Shown in pieces: positions 1-9,282 of a stretch of DNA of 42,361 nt. The position numbers were made by a program, and so were the translations under genes. This DNA is from Candidatus Methanomethylicus mesodigestus (GTDB lineage: Archaea; Thermoproteota; Methanomethylicia; Methanomethylicales; Methanomethylicaceae). The notes beneath the pieces were generated by a model that was not told the DNA's origin, did no database searches, and saw only the letters and a program-made list of their open reading frames with translations. Numbering within the stretch: position 1 is the first letter of the stretch; the number at the start of each line of letters is the position of its first letter. The stretch is taken from assembly GCA_001717005.1 (NCBI GenBank), contig MAGS01000030.1, positions 46,517-88,877 of the forward strand, in the 5' to 3' direction.

Positions 1-251
1 ATCCATGGGAGGGGATAGTACAACATGGGACAGGAAGCAGCAGAGATGCACGTCGATGCGTGCTCAGGGCTTGGGCTGGTTAACAGGGGAGAGGGCAGCT
101 CTGAAGGTAGAGGATTGCCGGGCAATTAAGGAATGCTACGATGCGATCTTGGACGCATTATTTAAAAGTATAGCGCTGGTTTAGCTTAATTATCAATCTA
201 CATATCCATGAGGTAAATTCAAGTAGAGGTACATTTACCCAAATATAACTT

Positions 252-1157
252 ATGGGGTGTCGTGCATTGAAAGAAGCGTTTTATGTGGACAATGCGTCAA
301 AATCGTTTGCAGGGTTCCAGACCGAATTTTCCGAGGCAGACTTCGTTCTCTTCGGAGTGCCGTTTGACAGCACGTCCAGTTTCAGACCGGGCTCAAGATT
401 TGCGCCCAATGCGCTGAGGCAGCTCTCGTCGAACCTTGAGACTTGGTCCTGGAGGACCGGGATGGATTTTGAGGACATTAAGATGCACGATCTGGGCGAT
501 CTTGCGGTAGTCCATGGCGATTCGGCAGAGACGGTAAGGAGGGTCAGCGAGACGGTCGAGGACATCGTCGCAACGAGGAAGATACCAGTGATGGTTGGAG
601 GGGAGCACTTGGTCTCGCTTGGGGCCGTGAAGGCGATAAAGGACGTAACGGTCGTCTCATTCGATGCCCACTTCGACATGCGGGACGAGTACCTGTCCAA
701 CAGGCTCTCGCATGCGTGCGTGATGAGGAGGTCGCTTGAGGCGATAACTTCAGGAAAGGTCATCCTTGCAGGGGTGAGGGCGACGTATGGCGAAGAGGTC
801 GAGATGGTAAGAAAGAAGGGGATAGACTACATCAGTGCCCTTGAGATGCTAAGGTCCGATGCAAGCACATCGGCCAGATGGATGAAGAAGCGGCTTGAGG
901 GGGCCAAGAAGATATACATATCGATAGACATAGACGTCCTCGATCCATGCTATGCGCCAGGGATAGGCAATCCGGAGCCCGAAGGCATCTCGCCGACCTA
1001 CATTCTGGACATGCTCAACGACGTTGTAGATGACAGGGTCGTAGGATTTGATCTTGTTGAAGTCTCCCCTCCCTACGACAACGGGAACACGGCGGCGGTG
1101 GCTTCAAAGATAATATTCGAGCTGTGCTCGATGATAAAGCTGGCAAGGAAAGGATAG
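252..1157 (+). CDS. speB: Agmatinase/arginase (ureohydrolase) family protein
   Basis: Ureohydrolase motifs GGEHLVSLG, SFDAHFDMR and SIDIDVLDPCYAPG in the translation; true start may be downstream of the track start. Confidence 0.85.
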   Translation: MGCRALKEAFYVDNASKSFAGFQTEFSEADFVLFGVPFDSTSSFRPGSRFAPNALRQLSSNLETWSWRTGMDFEDIKMHDLGDLAVVHGDSAETVRRVSETVEDIVATRKIPVMVGGEHLVSLGAVKAIKDVTVVSFDAHFDMRDEYLSNRLSHACVMRRSLEAITSGKVILAGVRATYGEEVEMVRKKGIDYISALEMLRSDASTSARWMKKRLEGAKKIYISIDIDVLDPCYAPGIGNPEPEGISPTYILDMLNDVVDDRVVGFDLVEVSPPYDNGNTAAVASKIIFELCSMIKLARKG

Positions 1158-1178
1158 CCGGCATTCTTAAAAAATGGA

Positions 1179-1334
1179 TTACTTGGATTGCACGACCCGT
1201 ACGATTTGGGACCGCGCCTTGTAGAGGATCCTGTGCCCGCATGCAGGACAACGGATTCCAGGAAGACCGCTAAGGTCGCCGCTCTCGATGACCTTGCCGC
1301 ATTTTTCACATAAGTACTGTGTCAACGTGGCCAC
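1179..1334 (-). CDS. rpoP: DNA-directed RNA polymerase subunit P (Rpb12/RpoP), 51 aa from a GTG start (alternative TTG start at 1325)
   Basis: Hand translation of the minus strand: VATLTQYLCEKCGKVIESGDLSGLPGIRCPACGHRILYKARSQIVRVVQSK*. It shows CxxC...RCPxCGxRILYKxR typical of archaeal RpoP. Below the 60-aa cutoff of the supplied ORF track. Confidence 0.88.
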   Translation of the reverse strand: MATLTQYLCEKCGKVIESGDLSGLPGIRCPACGHRILYKARSQIVRVVQSK

Positions 1335-1390
1335 CGATAGCCTACAATTGATACAGGTTTAAAAGCCTTTGTATGGCAATGGCAGTGGCC

Positions 1391-2287
1391 TTACTCGGAA
1401 GGGGCAGCATCCTTCTTTGTTCGTCGCCTTGCCCTGCTCGGGGGGGCGGCATCTTGGTCCCAGATCAGATAGTTGCGGATCGAAGGGAACTCGATGCCGT
1501 TCTGGTCAAACTCTTTCTTGGCAGCGGCCATGATGTCTCGAGACATCGAGAATGCAGTCGGCTGGTCCTTAGCCCGGCTGAGGAGCCGCAGCTTGACGCC
1601 TGTCGTGTCGAAGTCCATTATGACGGCATTTGGGAGGTCCCCTGTCGGGAAGCAGGCGGGATGCTTCTTTGCGATATCGACCAAGATTGCCATGGCCTTG
1701 TCGGCGTCGGACTTGTAGGAGATCGTTATCATAATGGGGACCAGGACCGATGGATCGACAGTGGTGTAATTTATGATGACCTCGGACTGCATCAGCGAGT
1801 TGGGCACCATAAGCCGGCGGTTGTCCCAGGTCCGCAGGACGGTGTACGTGAGGCGTATGTCCTCGACGAAGCAGAAATCATTTTTGAACGTCACGGCATC
1901 GTTGATCTTGAAGGGCTGCGACAAGGAGATCGTTATCCCGGAGATTATGTTTGAGAGCGTTGATTGCGCAGCCATGCCCAGCACTATCGACGCGAACCCG
2001 GCCGCCACGAATATGGATGCGACTGCGGTGCCCAGATTTGGAAAGACTGAGAAGACTGTAATTGAAACGCCTATGACTACAACGGTCGCCAGAATCAGGC
2101 GCCGCAGTACAACGTATATGGTCTGCAATGAAGGGGACTTCTCAGAGATCCGCTTCAGCCGGCGGTTCAGTAATGCGTTCATGACATACATGACTAGGAA
2201 GGTCGCTCCAAGGCCTATCGAGAGGGCCACTATCTGCCAGAAGAACGTCTCGAAGTACGATATGATCTCAAGGATGATGTCGACCAT
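1391..2287 (-). CDS. MscS-family mechanosensitive ion channel
   Basis: TM segments followed by AAGFASIVLGMAAQSTLSNIISGITISLSQPFKINDAV, characteristic of the MscS pore and beta domain. Confidence 0.85.
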   Translation of the reverse strand: MVDIILEIISYFETFFWQIVALSIGLGATFLVMYVMNALLNRRLKRISEKSPSLQTIYVVLRRLILATVVVIGVSITVFSVFPNLGTAVASIFVAAGFASIVLGMAAQSTLSNIISGITISLSQPFKINDAVTFKNDFCFVEDIRLTYTVLRTWDNRRLMVPNSLMQSEVIINYTTVDPSVLVPIMITISYKSDADKAMAILVDIAKKHPACFPTGDLPNAVIMDFDTTGVKLRLLSRAKDQPTAFSMSRDIMAAAKKEFDQNGIEFPSIRNYLIWDQDAAPPSRARRRTKKDAAPSE

Positions 2288-2398
2288 TATTATGCGCCAA
2301 CCTTAACAAGGCGTGCAGATGTCAGGCCGCAGCTTCAGGAGCGGACTTACAGCCAGCACCACATATGCGCGACGGCATCATGAAGTATAACAAAAACA

Positions 2399-2620
2399 GA
2401 TATATAAACAATACAGGAAGAGGGGTTGTTGGGTTGGCGCATGAAGACGGCCCAGTCCGTTGGCGAGCCAAAGGACGAGCCGCAGACGAGCCAGTCAGCC
2501 AGATGATCGGGGACACATGGACTGCGAGAGGATCGAGAGCCGATCGTCTCGCCAATAGCAAAAGGATGGGGGTTTCTTATGCCTTCGCTAGTTGCGGCGC
2601 CTAAAGAAGGGAGATGTTTG
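2399..2620 (+). ncRNA. Candidate structured non-coding RNA in a gene-poor gap
   Basis: ~530-bp gap without a convincing CDS; AT-rich TATA-like ATATATAAA near 2400; strong hairpin 2524-2552 (GCGAGAGGATCG-AGAGC-CGATCGTCTCGC, one mismatch). Confidence 0.25.
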
Positions 2621-2818
2621 CGTTTACATTAAACGTATTAGCAGGGGGCAAGCAATGGTTTGGCTGGAGCGGCAGAGGGATAGCTAAATATGGATGAGGA
2701 CAGCTATGACAGGGAAGAATTGAGTGCCAAAACGCATACCATGGCATTCGCCACCTGCAGAAGAGCAGGAGGTTCATGGTCAGCGTATCGGAAAAGAGAT
2801 CGAGTGTAAGGGGAAGGG

Positions 2819-4468
2819 GTGGAAAGAGAGTTGCGCGTGATTAATTTTGCATTTCTTCAGAGAAAGGATGGTACGAAGAAAGCCTTGCCACCCGAGGCGG
2901 GCGATGCATTGGTCCTTCTGCAGGCATTCGATGTCCTGGGCAAGAAGTGGAGAAGCGTCTTTAGGCTCTTTCTGGAAGACAAGAGCAAGATCGAGTTCGT
3001 TTACAAGATGTATTACCCGATCTACCTAATACGGGAGGGGGACGCGGTTGTAGCTGTGGACGCGATGATGCTACACAGCTACAGGGTGAGCGAATATTTA
3101 GGGGGAAGCGAGGATTACCAACTTTATGCATTGAAGGCATATGAACTCCCGCTCATCGGCGACGGCAAATGCATGAGCCTCTCGGAGTGGAATGTTGCGG
3201 CATACGACATGGAGATCAAGGACGGGTTGGCGCTCTGGCCTGCTTTGGATGAGGGCAAGGCCAAGAATGTTGCCGACGGGCTGTATAACATTTACCTCAA
3301 GACGAAGAATTCGGCTTTGAACATACGTAAGACGATTGATGAGATGGAGAGGAAGTATAAGGCAGAAACAGAGCCCCTTGCCAGCGAATACGGGCAGCTC
3401 CAGAAAGAGTATGAGGAGAAGATTGCGCAGAAGAACCAAGAGATAGAGAACCTTGTGGCCAATGTCGAGAGGTCAGTCATAAAGGAATTCAGGACGGAAT
3501 TGGAGAAGAAGATGGACAGCCTCAAGAATGAGCGCGACTTCATTGAACGGACGCTCAAGGACATAAGGTCAAATGCAACGGAGATAGAGAAGGCAATCGG
3601 CAAGGCTTATGATGAGAGGGAGCAGGCCAAGAACGAGATAACAAGACTTGAGAACGCCATCGTGTCCTTGAGTTCGAAGAAGGAGAAGATAGAGAACGAC
3701 ACGGTGAAGCTCCTTGAGATTAAAGATGTGGTCATGGAAAAGGAAGAGATGAAGAAAAAGAAGGAGATGCTGGCAGAGCGCGTCTTTGCACTAATCGAAG
3801 AGATCTCTGAACTCAAGGAGAAGCAATCAAAAATTAACAAAAAAATCAGGTTGTTCGAGGTTGACCTTGGCAAGATCGTTGAGAAGGAGAAACTTCTGCC
3901 GTCCAACGAAGACCTTGAGCGCAAGAAGATCGAAGAGTGCTTCCTGAAGAGACGGGAGTTCGTGATCAAAGAGCTTGACGACCTGATAGCAAAGAAGGAG
4001 CGGGCACTCCTTGAGATCAAGACGAAGATGAACGAGAAGAGGATGGCCTATGTGAGGCAGAAGGCGCTACTCGAGGACGTCTACAAGAAGGCAGAAGAAG
4101 AGCTGAGCAAGTACAGGGAGCTGTTCATGAAGGCGGACTCTGTCCAAGGAGACCTCGAGGTAATCTACGTGCCGTTCTACCTCGTTTCAAGGGATCAGAA
4201 GATGAGCATCATAGAGCCGCCCATCATACTCAAGGAGAACGGGAAAGAAGAGTGGTGCGATAAAATCAATGTAACGGACCAAGTGGTAAGCTACATCGAG
4301 GGGAACTGGGACAACATCGCGGTGATCCTATTCGAATCGAGAGAGCTATTTGACATACTGAATTCGAAGAACAGGGACAGGCTGAAAAGCGGAATCGCTG
4401 TCCTGAGAAGGCTTGGTGCGGTCAACAAGGTTCAGCTTTCAATAATAACTAATGGTGGGCTGAGTTGA
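2819..4468 (+). CDS. Long coiled-coil protein of unknown function with globular N- and C-terminal domains
   Basis: Open frame with Glu/Lys-rich heptad-like central region; stop overlaps the downstream GT4 gene start. Confidence 0.7.
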   Translation: MERELRVINFAFLQRKDGTKKALPPEAGDALVLLQAFDVLGKKWRSVFRLFLEDKSKIEFVYKMYYPIYLIREGDAVVAVDAMMLHSYRVSEYLGGSEDYQLYALKAYELPLIGDGKCMSLSEWNVAAYDMEIKDGLALWPALDEGKAKNVADGLYNIYLKTKNSALNIRKTIDEMERKYKAETEPLASEYGQLQKEYEEKIAQKNQEIENLVANVERSVIKEFRTELEKKMDSLKNERDFIERTLKDIRSNATEIEKAIGKAYDEREQAKNEITRLENAIVSLSSKKEKIENDTVKLLEIKDVVMEKEEMKKKKEMLAERVFALIEEISELKEKQSKINKKIRLFEVDLGKIVEKEKLLPSNEDLERKKIEECFLKRREFVIKELDDLIAKKERALLEIKTKMNEKRMAYVRQKALLEDVYKKAEEELSKYRELFMKADSVQGDLEVIYVPFYLVSRDQKMSIIEPPIILKENGKEEWCDKINVTDQVVSYIEGNWDNIAVILFESRELFDILNSKNRDRLKSGIAVLRRLGAVNKVQLSIITNGGLS

Positions 4469-5715
4469 AGATCCTCTATGTGAGTCAATCGTTTTACCCC
4501 AGCACCGGCGGGGTTTCATACTACCTCATATGGCTGGGCCGCAGGCTGAAGCAGCTCGGTCACACCCCCGTATTCGTGAATCTTAAGACCAAGGGGAATT
4601 CGGACACAGTAGTGGAGGGGATGAATGTGTACCGGGTGCCTAGAGATGGAGCCATGGACAGCATCGCCATGTCAGGGTACTCGAAGTACAAGGAGTTGGT
4701 TCTGAAGATATTTCACGGGAAGGATCCCGCACTGGACAAGTTCTATAACAAACACCTCTATGGGTATGAGGGGTATGTCAAGGTAAACGAGAAATTTGCA
4801 GAGAGGGTGAAGGAGGTGGCAGACATCTCAAAGCCCGATATCATCCATGTTCATGACTTTCAGCTCCTTCCCCTCGGGGGAATGCTGAAGGGATTAGGCT
4901 TGCCGATGCCGTTCACGTGGCATATACCATTTACGGAGGATGCCCACCAGAGCTGGAGAGAGCTGATAGTAAAGAACCTGAACGAGTATTCGAAGGTAGT
5001 ATTTTCAACGAAGCCCTACATAAACGCGGCATTGAAATCAGGCATCGCCTGGAGCAAGCCCTGCTGCATACCCCCATTCATCGACGTGGAGGAGCCGAAG
5101 CGATCATTCAGGAAAAGCTATGGCATACAGAAGAACGTCAAGGTCATACTCTGCGTGGCAAGAATTGATAAGCTAAAGGGACAGAGCGTCTTGCTTGATG
5201 CTGCCGCGCGATTAAAGTCGAACTACAGGATCATCTTCATAGGGAATGGGTCCGTAACCAAGGAGTTCCTCAAGATCAAGGAGAAGGAGGATTACGAGAG
5301 AGAGCTGAAGTCGAAGGTTGATGATTATAACCTCAAAGAGAAGGTATTATTCACAGGCGCGATAGACAGAGACTCCCTCATGAGTGCCTACAAGGAATGC
5401 GATCTCGTGGTTCTTCCTTCCCACCAAGAGGGATTCGGTCTGGCAATCACAGAGGCCATGGCATTTGGGAAACCGGTCATTGGAAGCGCGGTCGGGGGCA
5501 TACCTACACAGATCTGGCCGGGCGTCAATGGATATATTGTAAAGCCGAATGATCCAGGGGCGATGGCAGAAGCCATAGATTACATCCTCTCTAACGTTGG
5601 GAGGTCACGAGAGATGGGGGAGAACGGCAAGAAGATATATCAGACCAACTTCTCAACAGAGAGGGGAGTCCAGGACCACCTGGCCCTCTATCGGGAAGTG
5701 CTGACAGGGGCATAG
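4465..5715 (+). CDS. GT4-family glycosyltransferase
   Basis: N-terminal SQSFYPSTGGVSYYL, VARIDKLKGQ, and C-terminal PSHQEGFGLAITEAMAFGKPVIGSAVGG. Confidence 0.9.
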   Translation: MKILYVSQSFYPSTGGVSYYLIWLGRRLKQLGHTPVFVNLKTKGNSDTVVEGMNVYRVPRDGAMDSIAMSGYSKYKELVLKIFHGKDPALDKFYNKHLYGYEGYVKVNEKFAERVKEVADISKPDIIHVHDFQLLPLGGMLKGLGLPMPFTWHIPFTEDAHQSWRELIVKNLNEYSKVVFSTKPYINAALKSGIAWSKPCCIPPFIDVEEPKRSFRKSYGIQKNVKVILCVARIDKLKGQSVLLDAAARLKSNYRIIFIGNGSVTKEFLKIKEKEDYERELKSKVDDYNLKEKVLFTGAIDRDSLMSAYKECDLVVLPSHQEGFGLAITEAMAFGKPVIGSAVGGIPTQIWPGVNGYIVKPNDPGAMAEAIDYILSNVGRSREMGENGKKIYQTNFSTERGVQDHLALYREVLTGA

Positions 5716-5725
5716 ACAACGGGGA

Positions 5726-6421
5726 TTGTTTTTGATGAGAATAAATGTCGACACGGTAGCCATGGACTACGATAGGACCATAGCCGACGAGAGCAAGGGA
5801 TTCATCATTAGCGACGAGGTCAAGCAGGAGCTCATGCGGTTCAGCCATTTTAAGCGCATGCTCGCGACAGGCAGGAGGTTTGAGGACATCCCGGACAGGG
5901 ACGTGCTGAAAGTTTTTGACGTCATATTAAGTGAGAATGGCACAATAATGAACAGCGACGGGGGAAAGAGGAAGGAGGTCATGGTCAAGAGCGAGGGATG
6001 GGCGAGGATAAGGTCAGAGATCACGGGCATAATGAACAGGAGCGGGATGAGGGTTTATACAGGCGAGGTTGTGCTTGCAGGTTACAAGGATGACGCACCG
6101 GAGCTGGCCAACAAGATAAGGGCAGCAGGCCTAAACGAAGAGGTGGAGCTCGAGTTCAATAAGGAAGGGCTCCTAATAATGCCAAAGGGCTGGAACAAGG
6201 GCAGAGGGGTCAGAGAGGTGATGAGGAGGCTGGGATGCACCAGGCTCCTTGGAATCGGCGATGACCTTAACGATTTGTCGCTTCTCAGGGCGGCAGAGAT
6301 CGGGGTCGCCGTGAAGAACGCCGTTCCCGAACTCAAGATGATTGCAGACATAATCTGCGAGAAGGAGAACGGCTACGGCGTAATAGAGGTATTGAGGCTC
6401 ATAGAAGGGTACAAAGAATGA
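5726..6421 (+). CDS. HAD-superfamily (Cof/phosphoglycolate phosphatase-like) hydrolase
   Basis: DYDRT motif I; GIGDDLNDLSLL motif IV; overlaps the downstream HMG-CoA reductase start (ATGA). Confidence 0.8.
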   Translation: MFLMRINVDTVAMDYDRTIADESKGFIISDEVKQELMRFSHFKRMLATGRRFEDIPDRDVLKVFDVILSENGTIMNSDGGKRKEVMVKSEGWARIRSEITGIMNRSGMRVYTGEVVLAGYKDDAPELANKIRAAGLNEEVELEFNKEGLLIMPKGWNKGRGVREVMRRLGCTRLLGIGDDLNDLSLLRAAEIGVAVKNAVPELKMIADIICEKENGYGVIEVLRLIEGYKE

Positions 6422-7659
6422 CCGGCTCGCAACTACCTGGATTTTATAAGCGAGGATTGGATGAGCGGCGCATGCTGCTCAAGGAGGCGGCAGGCATCTC
6501 CAACGACGATCTCAAGGCGCTTGCTGAGGGGCTTACGCTGGCATCGGCAAACCTGATGGTCGAGAACGCGATCGGCACAATGCAGGTCCCCTTGGGCGTG
6601 GCAACTAACTTCAAGATAAACGGAAGGGAACTCCTGATCCCGATGGCGACTGAAGAGGCGTCGGTTATTGCTGCAGCGAGCTATGCTGCAAAGCTCGCGC
6701 TCCCCACCGGATTCACGGCGACAAGCACCAGGCCGGTCATGAGGGGTCAGATGCAGCTGGTCGATGTCGAGGACGCATCGGCAGGGAAGTCCCGGATTGA
6801 GGCGGAGAAGGATAGGCTGATTGCCGAGGCGAACAAGCTTGCGGGGCTGCTACCGTCGCTTGGGGGCGGCGTGATTGACCTAAAAGCAAGGGTTCTCGAG
6901 GCAGGGGAAGAGATGCTTATTGTCGAATTCTTTATCGACTGCAGGGACGCGATGGGAGCGAATACGATAGACACGGTGGTCGAAGGCATGACCGCCGAGA
7001 TCGAGTCGATAGTCAAGGGAAGGGCGCTCCTGCGAATCCTCTCCAACCTAGCGACCGAGCGGCTCGCGAAGGCGACCGTAACTTACAAAAAGGAGAGCAT
7101 AGGCGGCGAAAGGGTTGTTGACGGAATAATCCGCGCATATAGATTTGCTGCCGCTGACCCTTACCGCGCAGCGACCAACAACAAGGGCATCATGAACGGG
7201 ATAACTGCGCTGGTGCTCGCCACGGGCAACGACACGAGGGCGGTTGAGGCGGGGGCGCACGCATATGCCGCGGTGGGGAAGGGATACACATCGCTCTCGA
7301 AGTGGAGCAGAGATGCCGAGGGTAACCTTCACGGGGAGCTGGAACTTCCCATGGCGGTTGGCACGATAGGAGGGGCGACGAAGACGCACCCCACATCGCA
7401 ATTCGCGCTCAAGCTGATGGGAATCAAGAGTGCGAGGGAGCTTGCGGAGACGATGGCCGCTCTAGGGCTTGCTCAGAACTTTGCTGCCCTCAGGGCGCTG
7501 GTGACTGAGGGGATTCAGAAAGGGCACATGCAGCTGCACGCGCGGAACGTTGCAGCCATGGCAGGAGCCACTGGGCCTGAGGCTGAGAGGATTGCCGATG
7601 TTCTTGCGAAGGAAGGGAATTTCAGCATTGCGAGGGCAAAGGAGCTGCTGGGCAGATAA
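6418..7659 (+). CDS. Hydroxymethylglutaryl-CoA reductase, class II type
   Basis: ENAIGTMQVPLGVATNFKINGRELLIPMATEEASVIAAASYAAKL and GTIGGATKTHPTSQFALKLMGI, resembling class II HMG-CoA reductases. Confidence 0.88.
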   Translation: MTGSQLPGFYKRGLDERRMLLKEAAGISNDDLKALAEGLTLASANLMVENAIGTMQVPLGVATNFKINGRELLIPMATEEASVIAAASYAAKLALPTGFTATSTRPVMRGQMQLVDVEDASAGKSRIEAEKDRLIAEANKLAGLLPSLGGGVIDLKARVLEAGEEMLIVEFFIDCRDAMGANTIDTVVEGMTAEIESIVKGRALLRILSNLATERLAKATVTYKKESIGGERVVDGIIRAYRFAAADPYRAATNNKGIMNGITALVLATGNDTRAVEAGAHAYAAVGKGYTSLSKWSRDAEGNLHGELELPMAVGTIGGATKTHPTSQFALKLMGIKSARELAETMAALGLAQNFAALRALVTEGIQKGHMQLHARNVAAMAGATGPEAERIADVLAKEGNFSIARAKELLGR

Positions 7660-7665
7660 CAGAGG

Positions 7666-7860
7666 CTAACGTTCAACGATCGAGATTGCCTGGACCGGAC
7701 ACGAGGAGACGGCAGCGTCGAGGTCGCAGGTTGCATCCTCCTTGATGACGTGAGATTTGCCTTCAGGGAGGAGCTCGAACACCTCAGGGCACAATGCGAC
7801 GCAGTTTCCGCACCCGATGCAGAGGTCTTGATCTACACGAGGGATCCTCAATGGAAACAC
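7666..7860 (-). CDS. Single-cluster 4Fe-4S-type ferredoxin
   Basis: DQDLCIGCGNCVALCPEVF ... SSCPVQAI. Confidence 0.85.
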   Translation of the reverse strand: MFPLRIPRVDQDLCIGCGNCVALCPEVFELLPEGKSHVIKEDATCDLDAAVSSCPVQAISIVER

Positions 7861-7917
7861 CTAGGTCAGAAGAGCGGATTAGGTTTTTAAGCATTTATAT
7901 CAAACATAACGCAGTGC

Positions 7918-8478
7918 ATGGGCATGGATCACAAGAAGCTCCTGGAAAAGGCAGCGGTGCTGAAGAATATACCTAGAACGGGATGGCTGCAGCGAGGAGT
8001 GCCGCCCGCTGATGCGGAGACGATCGCCGAACACACGTTTGAGGTCACCTCCATATTGACCATCATAGGCATCGCCGTCCAAGGCTTGAATAAGGACAGG
8101 CTGCTGTTCATGGGTGCGGTGCACGACTGGGGCGAGTCGGTTTCAGGAGACATCCCCAGGAGCCTAACAAGCAGGATCGGGAAGGATATGAAGAGCAGAA
8201 CGGAGATCGAGATAATCAAGGAGATGGCAGAGGAGAGCGGTCTCGAAGAACTTGAGGGCATCTTCCGCGAGTATGAGGAGAGAAAGACCGACGAGGCCAA
8301 ACTTGTCAAATTTGCCGACCTCCTCTCGACGTTGAGGCAGGCCAAGGCATATGCCGAGAGAGGGTTCCGCACGGAAGACATCGTAGCTAGCTGTGGGCAG
8401 GAATTGGAGGAGATAATGGCGCAGCTTGATGGCAAGCTTAGAAGGCAGCTTCGAGCACTTTTATATGATGGAAATTGA
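7918..8478 (+). CDS. HD-domain hydrolase (YfbR/5'-deoxynucleotidase-like)
   Basis: Translation contains IAEHTFEVTSI and GAVHDWGESVSGDIPR (HD-type metal-binding pattern). Confidence 0.75.
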   Translation: MGMDHKKLLEKAAVLKNIPRTGWLQRGVPPADAETIAEHTFEVTSILTIIGIAVQGLNKDRLLFMGAVHDWGESVSGDIPRSLTSRIGKDMKSRTEIEIIKEMAEESGLEELEGIFREYEERKTDEAKLVKFADLLSTLRQAKAYAERGFRTEDIVASCGQELEEIMAQLDGKLRRQLRALLYDGN

Positions 8479-8507
8479 AGATAGATGAACTCTAGGAGGC
8501 AAAAGGA

Positions 8508-8762
8508 ATGGCAGATAAGGCAAATCAGGATGGCAAGACGTTCTATTTTCCGGTACCTGCGGGCACGCCATACTCGATCATAGCTGAAGCCGTGAACAAA
8601 TTCGATGTGGAGTTGGCGGACAAGGAAGTGAATATTCCGGAGATGTCGGATAGCCCAACGATGCCAAAATCGTGGGTAATCAAGGGAGAGAAGGATCAGC
8701 TCATCAAGGCGCGGGAGCATATAATCAAAAAGATGGAAGAGATGCTTGAGAAGTTCAAGTAA
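8508..8762 (+). CDS. Small conserved-looking protein of unknown function (84 aa)
   Basis: Strong Shine-Dalgarno-like AGGAGG upstream (ctaggaggcaaaaggaatg); complete ORF. Confidence 0.55.
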   Translation: MADKANQDGKTFYFPVPAGTPYSIIAEAVNKFDVELADKEVNIPEMSDSPTMPKSWVIKGEKDQLIKAREHIIKKMEEMLEKFK

Positions 8763-8766
8763 CCGC

Positions 8767-9282
8767 TCATCTCTTTTTGTCATCGTCGACAAGTGCCTTG
8801 CTCAGGGCCTTGTCTTCATCAGCGATCTCGGATTGCAGGTCCTTCATTATCAACGAGAATGAGGAGAGAAAGAGCTGCTCGATCGCCCTCCCGGGCGATA
8901 TGCCGATATTTTGGCATGAGGCAGATACCCCATCGGCATTGGACTCCAGAAAAGAGTGGAGGGTCTTTGAGAGGTCTGACGCGAGCGGCTCTGCGATCTT
9001 CTTGTCATACGGGCTGCCCAATCGCTCGATGGAGAAGTCCAAGGAGAAGATCGGAACGCCCCCGTGCACGCAGGTCTTTCTGACCAAGCCGGCCGAATGA
9101 AGCCTCTCAAGCCTGCCTTCCGAATCCTGCTGGGTTATGCCAAGAATCTCAACAATCTTTTCCGCGTTGAGAGGGCCGTCGCTGAGCAGCAGTATTGTCT
9201 CGCGCAGCTGCTCATCCATCATCGAGCTGCAGAAAGCAGGCAGTTTATCGTCAGCTATTGTTAGGCTTGCCATCCTTTTCAC
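8767..9282 (-). CDS. ArsR-like/winged-HTH putative transcriptional regulator, last gene of the mcrDC-mmp5 operon
   Basis: REТILLLSDGPLNAEKIVEILGITQQDSEGRLERLHSAGLVRK-like winged-helix pattern; start overlaps the end of mmp5. Confidence 0.6.
   Translation of the reverse strand: MKRMASLTIADDKLPAFCSSMMDEQLRETILLLSDGPLNAEKIVEILGITQQDSEGRLERLHSAGLVRKTCVHGGVPIFSLDFSIERLGSPYDKKIAEPLASDLSKTLHSFLESNADGVSASCQNIGISPGRAIEQLFLSSFSLIMKDLQSEIADEDKALSKALVDDDKKR

Noticed and set aside
5-184. 59-aa plus-strand open frame at the window start (MGGDSTTWDRKQQRC...LFKSIALV)
   Set aside because: No recognisable motif and no clear ribosome-binding site within the window; cannot be supported as a gene
1373-1954. 193-aa plus-strand ORF
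   Set aside because: Antisense to the MscS channel gene, which has clear family motifs
7929-8792. 287-aa minus-strand ORF
   Set aside because: Antisense to the HD hydrolase and small protein genes, low-complexity Ser/Leu-rich translation with no family motifs; shadow ORF from codon bias
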